Below are positions 1-6,829 of a DNA stretch of 11,226 nt, piece by piece. The notes below the pieces were generated by a model. That model saw only the letters and a list, made by a program, of their open reading frames with translations, did not search any database and was not told where the DNA came from. Source of the DNA: Aphelenchoides besseyi (lineage: Eukaryota > Nematoda > Chromadorea > Rhabditida > Aphelenchoididae); assembly GCA_024699855.1 (NCBI GenBank), contig JAMPIQ010000031.1, positions 1 through 11,226 on the forward strand. Direction: 5' to 3'. The stretch's first letter is position 1; every line of letters starts with the position of its first letter. Both the position numbers and the translations under genes were made by a program.

Positions 1-123
1 GTTCGTTCACGAGTTCACTCGTCCACTCGTCAATTTATGCGAGCACGGAATCAGCAGCGATGAGATCATTTTGGAGATGAAAGAAACTTTGTCATTGAAT
101 TATCGTAATGTGCGGTTGAGCAT

Positions 124-129
124 TTTATT
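124..129 (-). terminator. Candidate poly(A) signal AATAAA of the left-hand gene
   Basis: TTTATT on the plus strand reads AATAAA on the minus strand. It lies about 85 nt beyond the last open frame of the left-hand gene (stop near 215). The hexamer is common in AT-rich DNA, so this is only suggestive. Confidence 0.3.
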
Positions 130-2737
130 CGTTCAATTATATTGCGCTTAAATAATATTGTGATTTCATGCCATTATTAAAACCGAGTTTCACGAAGATT
201 CTTGTCCGAATAAGTTAATTTGTGCAGATTGTCCGAGACTTGGTTCTTGTATCCTTCCAGTAGTTTGGTATCGTTTCTGAAAAATCATTCGTAATCGAGT
301 GAAGCCCTGAATGACTCAATGACTGAGTAGCATCATGTGCCCGCGCTTGGCCATTTCGGATTGAAACAAAGACCGGAGACGGCACCGGGTTCCTTTGTTG
401 ACGAGCTATGACACTGAGAATGACAGAAAGAGCGAAAACCTCTTCCACGGCAAACACACTCAATTTGTCCCCACTCACAGTCATCCATTTGTGTATCTGA
501 AGTTCACGGGTGTTCTTCTCGGTTTCCCCGTCTTCAGGGGACTGTTGTGGATTCTGAATCTAAACAACAAATGTGGTTAAGGAACAAAAACTAACTAACA
601 CCTACCGCCGTCTCCATCTACTTTCTCGAAATGAATTTGCGTGCCACTCTTAACACGTCACGATCACTAATATTTTATTGCAAACGAACCTCCAAACGGC
701 CGAGTTCCGACATTTTCTTGTCGCGTTTTGGACGGCATTTTTTGTTTCAGGTCGATTGATATCCGAGAAGCTGAAAAAAACGAACATTGTGAGTAATCTA
801 GGCTTTGTAACAACAAAACTTTACATTTTTTCGTCCACTGGTTTAGCAGCTTCTTGTGAAACTAAGTGCGTGGTGGTTATTTTAGTTTATGAAAACGCTT
901 TCTAACCTCCTGGCCCACGATGCCACCAAAACAATAAGACCACTTGACAGCCTTGGTTTCTCGGCAGCTTCGCACTGATCCTTCGATGACAATAAGCTGC
1001 GTGGGCAGCTGTTAAATGTCGAGGTCAACTTAATGTCGATAACTTCTGAACTGGGACCTAGAATCAATTTGTTTCTGTTCAGTCCAAAACCACGTGGGTA
1101 CATTCTGATCTTCTCGTCTTTTCTAAAAACAACATCATCTATGAAGACACTTGTGAAAACTCACCGTCTAAATCGAGTCTACCAACGGGAATAAAACTCG
1201 GGTTCCAGTCTTCTTCGGTTGTTGGCGTGGGGTTGCTTCTTTGCATCGTCCTTGTTGCGTTTGGTTTTGCATGTAGAAGCGATAGGAAGACTTTCCCGCG
1301 CGGCCGCTTCTCTTTGTCTCTTGAACTTATAACCAAGTGGCCTGATCATTCGACAGTTCGTAGATTGCCGTGGGAATTGATCGACTCGAACGAGCGAACC
1401 GTCCCAACATCCTGCTTCCACATCAACCATCTCAATTGCAATCCACAAGATCGCTCGACGGAAGAACAAAGTGAGGTCTGGAGCAGTTTCACTGCAACGT
1501 TGTCTCTGACATACCGTCGCAGTTCCCAAATTTCGGATGATCGCAATTGAAACTCCAAAATTCCAATCAAATTGCAAGTAGTAGGCGAAACTTTCACTGC
1601 ATAGAATTTTTGGATGTTTGTAAAACAGAAGTGAACACGTAACCGGCCGGCCGTTGGCTTGTTTCGGTGTTCCTCCCAAACCTATCACAACAACGTCCTC
1701 GAAGGATCCCCATGCATTGCATTCAGAAATCTGGGGTTGGGCTCTTTGGTTCGGCGTACTTGTTAGTTTGGCCGGTGAATGCACTCGAGTCGAAGGTATC
1801 GTGGCTGCCTAGACCGAGGAACCGCAATCGTGTCGCCGAGCGAACACCTTCCGCCGTTTTTTATTTGTTCCGGTTGATTGCGTTAGAACCCTTCAAATTG
1901 ATTCAAACGTACAGCTTCACGACCTCCCCGGAATGAACTGAAACTCAAAACCAACTTACGAATAGCGTCAACCTACCGATTCGAGTCTTTTGTCGCAGAC
2001 AACACGCTAGTTGAGACCTCCGGTTTCGCGTTGATCTTTCCGAACCACCGAGCGAACGAACCGATGTTGGGGCTTTTGAGTTGCTGGGCTTCCGGATCGT
2101 CTTCATCGACGTCATCTTCTTCTTCTCACATAAATATTCATCGATGAATGCGCATCATCCGGAGTTTGACTGTGCGACGGTTTCTCGAACTCGAACATTT
2201 CGCATTACTGTTGCGAATGTGATGTGAAACTGTCACGACAACGTCGTACTTCTGCTCCATTTTTTTGATCCACCGCAAATCGGTTCAGTTGTTTTTCCAT
2301 TTAAACAGTACCGTGATACGAGTCGAAAGCCACTGGACAAAATGAAGACCAGTTCGCATCTTTTGTCTTCTTTTGCCGCGACCGAAGATGGCCTCCACCG
2401 CCGACGCTCTTCTTTCGACACTCGAAAGTGCGTAAATCAAGGCGGCAGGCCCATTCCCTTCTGGCAGAATCTCTGCTGCATCACACCTGGACTTCCTAAA
2501 AGACAAAAAATCAAATGGAAAACTTGCTTACTTACTCCCGCATCGGATTCGCAGGTCTCATCGATCTGTTCTTTGGGATTTGGAAGCGGCGGGACTGGTC
2601 CCACCGTGACGCCTTAGTCGTGCGTTCTTGAGCCGATGAGGGATGTAGAAGTATCCCTCGTTGTTTCCATAATAAATATGGGGCTCTTTCACTTGCCCCA
2701 ATCCGGATGCTCTCGGCCGCTTGGCCAGTCATTTTTT
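124..2737 (-). CDS. Large multi-exon gene, product not recognised; reading frame broken in places
   Basis: I do not recognise this protein. The strand is set by five minus-strand GT-AG introns with T-rich acceptors at 2496-2535, 1938-1976, 1123-1164, 771-824 and 560-605 (40, 39, 42, 54 and 46 nt). Protein-like stretches, in transcription order, are KEPHIYYGNNEGYFYIPHRL in the 2536-2737 exon; MFEFEKPSHSQTPDD, then the acidic run EEDDVDEDDPEAQQ and SPNIGSFARWFGKINAKPE just before the 1976 donor; FTGQTNKYAEPKSPTPDF and SFEDVVVIGLGGTPKQ in the long third exon; TTEEDWNPSFIPVGRLDLD at the 1164 donor; IRMYPRGFGLNRNKLILG after it; EAAKPVDEK at the 824 donor; GTQIHFEKVDGDG at the 605 donor; and EDGETEKNTRELQIHKW after the last intron. 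They lie in different frames within single exons, so indels or decay are likely. The composition is hydrophilic and partly acidic, with no signal peptide or clear membrane helix. An AATAAA (minus) at 124-129 could be the poly(A) signal. The first exon was not located; it may lie upstream of the acceptor at 2738. Confidence 0.5.
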
Positions 2738-2784
2738 CTGAAAACGATCAAAAATGTTTCAAAGAAACAAAAACACGCTGAAAA

Positions 2785-3030
2785 GTTTGGGAAGCCAATC
2801 GAGACGGTGAGAAACCAACCGACCGATTAGAAGCCGAAACTGTTAGGGAAAATGCGCGAGTTGAGTGGAAGACCACGCCCCATCACTTAGGAAACACGCG
2901 AACCGAACGCGAAGTGCACGCGCTACTTGGGAAGACGGGCGCACTGATCGGAAAATGTGCGAGCTGTGGGAAAATAGACCGCGTTGATTAGGAAACCCGC
3001 ACAGTGAATGGGAAAACGCATCCTCGCAGA
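2785..3030. repeat. Degenerate tandem array, period about 20 bp, roughly 12 units
   Basis: A GGAA (or GAA) core followed by a GC-rich CGCGCA-like half recurs at 2790, about 2810, 2829, 2847, 2867, 2890, 2910, 2930, 2950, 2969, 2991 and 3011. The intervals are 20, 19, 18, 20, 23, 20, 20, 20, 19, 22 and 20 bp. A rough consensus unit is TTGGGAAAACGCGCACTGA. Individual units differ at many positions, but the phase is kept across the array. The period is not a multiple of three, so this is not a protein repeat, although one frame stays open across it by chance. It sits between the first visible exon of the left-hand minus gene (acceptor at 2738) and the tRNA gene, so it may be promoter-proximal or intronic to that gene. 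No function can be assigned. Confidence 0.7.
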
Positions 3031-3224
3031 CTGGTGTCTTGGTCTTTCCACGCTGTTGCGTTCGGGGCGGCGAAGAGATCGTCATAACGCCAAAATCGTC
3101 TGGTCTTCTGTGTTAACCAAACAACAACCCAAGCTTTTGGGATCATCTAAAAGGAATGAGGTAAACGAATCATTTAAGAAAAGACACTAATCACTAAATT
3201 CAAAACAAGATAACAATGAACTAC

Positions 3225-3229
3225 AAAAA
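3225..3229 (-). terminator. Pol III T-run terminator of the tRNA gene
   Basis: Five consecutive T residues on the minus strand begin 7 nt after the discriminator end of the tRNA-Lys gene. This is the usual minimal RNA polymerase III stop signal and supports a transcribed gene. Confidence 0.65.
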
Positions 3230-3235
3230 TTGATA

Positions 3236-3310
3236 GCCAACTACGGGGATCGAACCCCTCGCGACCAATGGATTAAAAGTCCAACGCTCTTACCGCTGAG
3301 CTAAGTTGGC
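3236..3310 (-). tRNA. tRNA-Lys (anticodon UUU)
   Basis: Read on the minus strand this folds as a tRNA. The 7-bp acceptor stem is perfect (GCCAACT with AGTTGGC), the D arm is GCTC-AGCGGTAA-GAGC, and the anticodon arm TTGGA-CTTTTAA-TCCAT carries anticodon TTT at 3275-3277, giving Lys. The T loop is TTCGATC. The A box (TAGCTCAGCGG) and B box (GGTTCGATCCC) are both recognisable. No CCA is encoded and there is no intron. The T-arm region is 3 nt longer than standard: 5'-GCGAGGGG faces CCCCGT, so the stem needs a bulge or a G-G mismatch. The opening pair of the anticodon stem is T-T. These blemishes leave open that it is a divergent or weakly functional copy. Confidence 0.88.
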
Positions 3311-3666
3311 TCACTCTTAACGATTGCCGGTGTAGATCTTTGCTGTAACGATCAATTGACCGTGATGGTTAGTTCGAATGATGGTCTTCAAAGCACATAA
3401 CCAACGAACAAGTCGTGTAACGGGCTTTTGTTTTTCCTTCTTACAACGAAGTCTTAACTGTTTCCGGGATTTCTATAGATGCAGTTCGCGTTCCGAACTG
3501 CTACTCCAGTTTTAGTTCAAAGAATTGAAAGCACAAACAAGTTTAGATTTTGTTCTGCAAATTCAACTTATCTGCTGACGAAGATTTCAAGATAAAGCTC
3601 TGGCTTTCTAGTTTCTGGTCTGCGTTTTATAGGTTCTCACGTTAATTTGAACTCGAGTTTTGAGTG
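3311..3666. other. Intergenic region between tRNA-Lys and the FkbM-like gene
   Basis: I see no supported coding exon here. It holds the 5' flank of the tRNA gene (minus strand) and, by position, the promoter and 5' leader of the plus-strand FkbM-like gene starting at 3667. Just before that ATG the sequence ...GTTTTGAG|TG resembles a splice acceptor. It could be a trans-splicing site, but this is weak. Confidence 0.4.
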
Positions 3667-4507
3667 ATGATTCGTCTCTCTGTGCTTGGAACTATTTGTT
3701 TGTTCGCCATCTTCTCGTTGTTTCTCCTTTCTTCTCTGGTTCCCGGCTGAAACTCACCGCTCCGTTGAATGTTCGAGAAATGACCAGTGAATTGGACAAA
3801 TGCGTCGTTTACAACGCGAAAGTTTGAATGAGTGGTGGAAAAGAAGCAAAAACGACGACCCACAAAAGTTGGGTAGGTTTCTTTGTTAATTAAACGTTAG
3901 TCTTTGATATTAGAGCTTCACGTCAATTCAAGAGAATCTGTTGGTCGAGGTGGTTGTTTCTCACAACAAAAGTGATCCGCTTCTGCACTTCCATTCACTC
4001 ACTTCCTGCCACTGAATGTCAAATTTACATGCTTGGAACGAAGAACAAAACTGTTTGGTCCGAGTACTCGCAATGCAAACGTCATCGCCTTGAATTCCAC
4101 TTCTATTGCGAACAATCAATGGACTCAAATCGACGATCGAAAGGAGCTGATCAATCTTCTTCTTGTCGACATTGAGGGATTGGAAATTGATCAATACGCC
4201 TTGTTGATTCGTGAGTTCAAACAACGATTCCGATTGTAAGTTCTGATTTAGACTCGAACATCACTTTCTTTCACCGCTGTGTCAAATCGACATTCGAATT
4301 CGAAATCCACCGGTCATAAATGGCCAACCAGTGAACGTAATCGATGTTGTCGCCGGCTTTCTAACCACCGATTCATACTCGATACTCGTTGTGGAACAAC
4401 GACCCGATTTGATACACTTCTTTCTCTTCAATTCCGCCACATCCGAATGCATACGAGAGTTCATTTGCAATGGTAGGCTCTGCATTAATTATATGAATTC
4501 TCTCTGA
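3667..4507 (+). CDS. FkbM-domain (Methyltransf_21-like) methyltransferase-like protein, type II membrane anchored
   Basis: Three exons (3667-3872, 3914-4210, 4252-4507) are separated by two 41-nt introns, 3873-3913 (GTAGGT...TATTAG) and 4211-4251 (GTGAGT...ATTTAG). The N-terminus MIRLSVLGTICLFAIFSLF starts a single hydrophobic segment, a likely signal anchor or signal peptide. Exon 1 continues in other frames as LNVREMTSELDKCVVYNAKV and NEWWKRSKNDDPQK. Exon 2 contains INLLLVDIEGLEIDQYALLI. DIEG (4168-4179) matches the LKxDIEGaE motif of FkbM-type methyltransferases. Exon 3 reads CQIDIRIRNPPVINGQP, like the family's CQ-x-x-(I/V)EIH strand, and ends HFFLFNSATSECIREF, like the C-terminal HRxFFxN...EC of the nematode members. 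In the family, FkbM proteins are SAM-dependent O-methyltransferases; many nematode members are secretory and uncharacterised. Frame changes occur near 3748 (TGA), near 3830, within exon 2 and near 4275, so the gene is either mis-assembled or decaying. Start and stop are best estimates. Confidence 0.58.
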
Positions 4508-4544
4508 AAACTATTAAATGAACCAAAAACAAAGTTGTAAACTG

Positions 4545-4550
4545 TTTATT
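4545..4550 (-). terminator. Candidate poly(A) signal AATAAA of the converging minus-strand gene
   Basis: TTTATT on the plus strand is AATAAA on the minus strand. It lies downstream of the last minus-strand open frame (stop TAA at 4727-4729) of the gene starting at 5368. Confidence 0.45.
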
Positions 4551-5368
4551 TAGCAAATTGTTGCTTCGAGCAACCAATAAAATTGGACCACATTTCGGTT
4601 AACGAACATTTGAGAGGAAAGTTTTAAAATTAGCACCAATGAAGCTGGTGCCCGCCTACAGAACCTCATACCAGTGAAGTTGATTGTCTTAATCGCCCAA
4701 TCGATTTCATCATTTGTGGACATTTGTTAGACTTTCGATTCGGGAAAGAAGCGGAAATAAGTCGTGCGAAATTGAACGAATTGACCAGTTAGGTTCGCAA
4801 TCTTTCGACTCTTGTTCAAGTAACGGGTCAGTTTCCGACTCTCGACTGGAAGCTCAGCGTCCGGATGTCCTGTCCAGAACTGGTGCAGCAGGACTTACAC
4901 CATTGTTGCGACTCTCCGGACACAAATGACAATGATACTGAAACGAAATAGTGAACAGCGAGTAGACAAAATGAGAGATTACCGAGTACATATCACGAGT
5001 CTGCTTATTGTTGGCCAAACAGATCGATGGCTCGTAGAAAGATGTATAAAACGTTGCTGGGGTGAAAAAACGAACGGAAGTTGCAAAAGCCGCAGAGAAA
5101 AACTAGACGTCCAAGAACCGTTCGGTTAGGTTCCGTGCTCATGAACGATGTGGAACAGTAGGTCTTGATTAGTTCTCTTGTTGCAAAAAGCACAGAAGTC
5201 CTAAAAGACGAAACAATGGACGGAATGAAGCGCTCGACCTACCACTGGTTGTTCTTCTGAATTCGGTTTTGTTGGCTTCTTCTGTTGAACGGTTCCTTCA
5301 TTTTCTTTGTTTGATTCGGACGAGATAAAATCGGCAATCGAGAAATCCTGATGTTTGTCGTTCGACAT
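4545..5368 (-). CDS. Putative regulatory protein: EH1-like motif plus CxxC/HxxHxH zinc-binding motif
   Basis: Exon 1 (5243-5368) starts at an ATG with an upstream in-frame TGA and encodes 42 residues, MSNDKHQDFSIADFIS..., ending at a GTAGGT donor. FSIADFI resembles the engrailed-homology-1 motif (FxIxxIL) by which animal transcription factors recruit Groucho/TLE; the rest is charged and apparently unstructured. A 42-nt intron (5201-5242, acceptor CTTTTAG) joins in frame to DFCAFCNKRTNQDLLFHIVH and EHGT, then TAA at 5126-5128. The CxxC...HxxHxH spacing is not the classical C2H2 spacing. Past that stop, other frames on the same strand stay protein-like: TSFYEPSICLANNKQTRDMY up to a donor at 4982, then a 45-nt intron (4938-4982, acceptor TTTCGTTTCAG) and YHCHLCPESRNNG, another CxxC. 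A last open frame (LLHQFWTGHPDAELPVESRK...) ends at TAA 4727-4729. So the product is either a 66-residue protein or, more likely, a longer zinc-binding protein with frame breaks. The family is not recognised. Confidence 0.5.
4576..4581 (+). terminator. Candidate poly(A) signal AATAAA of the FkbM-like gene
   Basis: AATAAA lies 69 nt past the proposed stop at 4505-4507, the spacing expected for a compact invertebrate gene. It lies beyond the opposing gene's own signal at 4545-4550, so the two 3' ends probably overlap. Confidence 0.5.
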
Positions 5369-5732
5369 GCCGATTGAGAGAATTTGCGGTCAATGTGACG
5401 AGAACGAAGTTAAAAGCAAATGGAAACGAGTTCTTGTGGCCATCAGAGAGGTGAATTGACGAACTTACTCAGTTGAATTGGAGATCTCATTGAGTGATTG
5501 CGACGATTTGGGACTTTGGATAAACGATCGACGAGCAGAGAAAGTTTGTTGTCAAAAAAGCAACACGAAGTTCAACGGAGGTCGCCAGAACGACGAGAGA
5601 TGAGCGAGCTGATCGCGATTTTTGTTTCGGTTGCAAACGAAAAGAAGCGCAAAAGGAAGCGGGAAATCGTGTAAAAACAACAAGATCGCTGGACAGACTG
5701 CACCGAATGATCGGCTGCCGGACGAACAGAGT
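5369..5732 (-). other. Upstream region of the EH1-like gene, with a possible 5' exon
   Basis: A minus-strand donor GTAAGTTCGTC begins at 5468. The sequence just before it (about 5469-5540) is open in a protein-like frame, SFIQSPKSSQSLNEISNST. An upstream exon of the 5368 gene is possible, but that gene's ATG has an in-frame stop before it, so such an exon would be leader sequence or belong to another isoform. Nothing else in this stretch can be supported. Confidence 0.25.
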
Positions 5733-5912
5733 TCAATGCAAAGAAAATGTGAACGAAGCTGTTGGTCGTGAATGGCTTCCGAGTACTCGGTTCCTTGCGC
5801 TCAATCGACAGCTTTTGAGTTTGTTCAGCAATCCGCTAAACAGACTACGAGTGTTGATCTGCGATCTGAGCTGTTGGATGGCTTCTAGCTCCTGTGCTCG
5901 CATTCTGTCCAT
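5733..5912 (-). CDS. Small open frame, 59 residues, hypothetical
   Basis: The frame runs from ATG (5910-5912) to TGA (5733-5735). It opens MDRMRAQELEAIQQLRSQIN, a short heptad-like, probably helical segment, then LFSGLLNKLKSC and a basic, Ser/Arg-rich tail. The first half looks more protein-like than the competing frames over the same bases. An in-frame stop lies directly upstream of the ATG. It may be an exon of the gene beginning at 6336 rather than a separate gene. No family is recognised. Confidence 0.3.
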   Translation of the reverse strand: MDRMRAQELEAIQQLRSQINTRSLFSGLLNKLKSCRLSARNRVLGSHSRPTASFTFSLH

Positions 5913-6184
5913 CGGTCAATCCGAAGTACCGGAAGGTTGTTCTTCGAAAGTTTCGAATAGGAGCGCCTGTGATCAGTGAGTTGAACAAAGAGGCTGAAGT
6001 GTACAGAACTGAGCAAAACAAAAGTCGGCAATTCCCATTCAAGACAATGAGTGATTGAGAAAAGAATGTAAAGAAAAAGACAAAATTGAAGTGATAACCG
6101 GAGGAATAGACAGAGCAACTAGTGCTCTTCGACTGTCTCGGTTAAAAGAGTTCGAACCAGACTCTGTAGTCACCGATTGGACGT

Positions 6185-6336
6185 GTTTCAAATGCCGTCA
6201 AATTGACCGTGGTCTGTTAGAGTTGTTGGATTCGAATTCTTCAAAAGAGTTGGGTTGAAGGCAAAACCCAAGTAAACTCACCTGTTCGAAAAGTAGTGGG
6301 TCTTCTGAATCCAATTGAGTTCAGCTGCTGTTTCAT
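6185..6336 (-). CDS. Candidate first exons of an unrecognised minus-strand gene
   Basis: Exon 1 (6282-6336) begins with ATG and encodes MKQQLNSIGFRRPTTFRT, ending at a strong GTGAGT donor (6281). A 43-nt intron (6239-6281, acceptor CTCTTTTGAAG) joins in frame to EFESNNSNRPRSI, then TGA. Beyond the TGA the same frame stays open for about 50 codons. The gene starts about 55 nt after the DM gene's stop on the same strand, so it is either a closely spaced downstream gene or, less likely, a continuation of the DM transcript. The peptide is short and polar; no family is recognised. Confidence 0.35.
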
Positions 6337-6389
6337 ACTTGTTTCTTTGACTTGTTAATAGTCGTATTGAATATTACAAGAACGCACGC

Positions 6390-6829
6390 TCAATGGTTGA
6401 GGTCTGTACTTATTTCAACCGTATGTTTGAAATGCTGGTCCCAATTTTGAAGCTTGCAATGCTCTTGCCAACCAACCTGCTTCTCAGTTCACTTACCGCC
6501 TTTGAGTCGTTGGTGTTGGAGTAGTTTTGAAAGCCACTCGAACTCTGCGCATCAACCACACATCTTCCAGAATGCTCTTCGAGATCGTTGCTGGTCTCCA
6601 AACTGTGCAGTCGGGTATTCAACTCGCGTCTTCGTTCCACCAAGAAACACTCCGCACAACGACAATGAGCGTATGAACAGTTCGATTTGTGGTTTCTACG
6701 CAGTTCTGCTCGACCGTGATTCAAACAACGTTGACAGAAATAAACACGTTTCTGGGCCCCATCAACTAAACAGCATAAGAATGGATAGAAGTTCAACTCA
6801 CTGACAGCGAACTCAAAGCTCCTGAACAT
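6390..6829 (-). CDS. DM-domain (doublesex/mab-3 family) transcription factor, 119 aa
   Basis: Three exons (6802-6829, 6497-6765, 6390-6452) join in frame across introns of 36 nt (6766-6801, GTGAGT...GTTTAG) and 44 nt (6453-6496, GTAAGT...TTGCAAG), giving 119 residues with no frame break. The DM domain occupies about residues 16-60: KRVYFCQRCLNHG..., C20-x2-C23-x2-H26-x8-H35-x3-C39-x4-C44-x-C46-x2-C49. All eight ligands of the intertwined zinc module are present, followed by the basic recognition tail LVERRRELNTRL. Family members bind DNA through the minor groove and control sexual differentiation and neuronal fate; YFCQRCLNHG...NHK is close to the nematode mab-3/dmd type. The tail is polar, Ser/Asn-rich and short, with no second DM domain or DMA domain. 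An in-frame ATG at 6889 could extend the N-terminus by 20 residues. I prefer 6829 because CGATCTTCAG|CCACGATG immediately before it looks like a splice-leader acceptor. The gene is divergent from the fucosyltransferase gene to its right. Confidence 0.85.

Noticed and set aside
1..60. Short repeats of CACTCGT/GTTCACTCGTC at the left edge.
   Set aside because: Too few copies and cut by the window edge; no inference possible.
1179..1784. Longest single open frame in the window (201 codons, minus strand).
   Set aside because: It overlaps the long third exon of the left-hand gene, but protein-like text near its ends is in other frames and it does not run into the clear donor at 1164. Part of it may be coding; as one protein it is not supported.
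2843..3085. 80-codon open frame on the minus strand across the 20-bp array.
   Set aside because: The 20-bp period changes frame at every unit, so the open frame is a by-product of the low stop content of the repeat.
4727..4890. Minus-strand frame LLHQFWTGHP..., slightly like the C-terminal LLxHFW of TFIIH p62.
   Set aside because: Only about five residues agree and the rest of p62 is absent; kept only as the possible last exon of the minus gene.
4650..4960. Plus-strand frames, including one reading LDWKLSVRMSCPELVQ that recalls a COMM domain, and MKLVPAYRTSYQ with a possible intron.
   Set aside because: They are antisense to the minus gene with better splice and poly(A) signals. The COMM-like frame has an in-frame TAG at 4790-4792 and lacks the rest of the domain.
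6185..6240. In-frame TGA codons (here, at 1346-1348 and at 8508-8510) as possible recoded codons.
   Set aside because: No selenocysteine insertion element or consistent residue at these sites is visible, and ordinary frame breaks are common around them.
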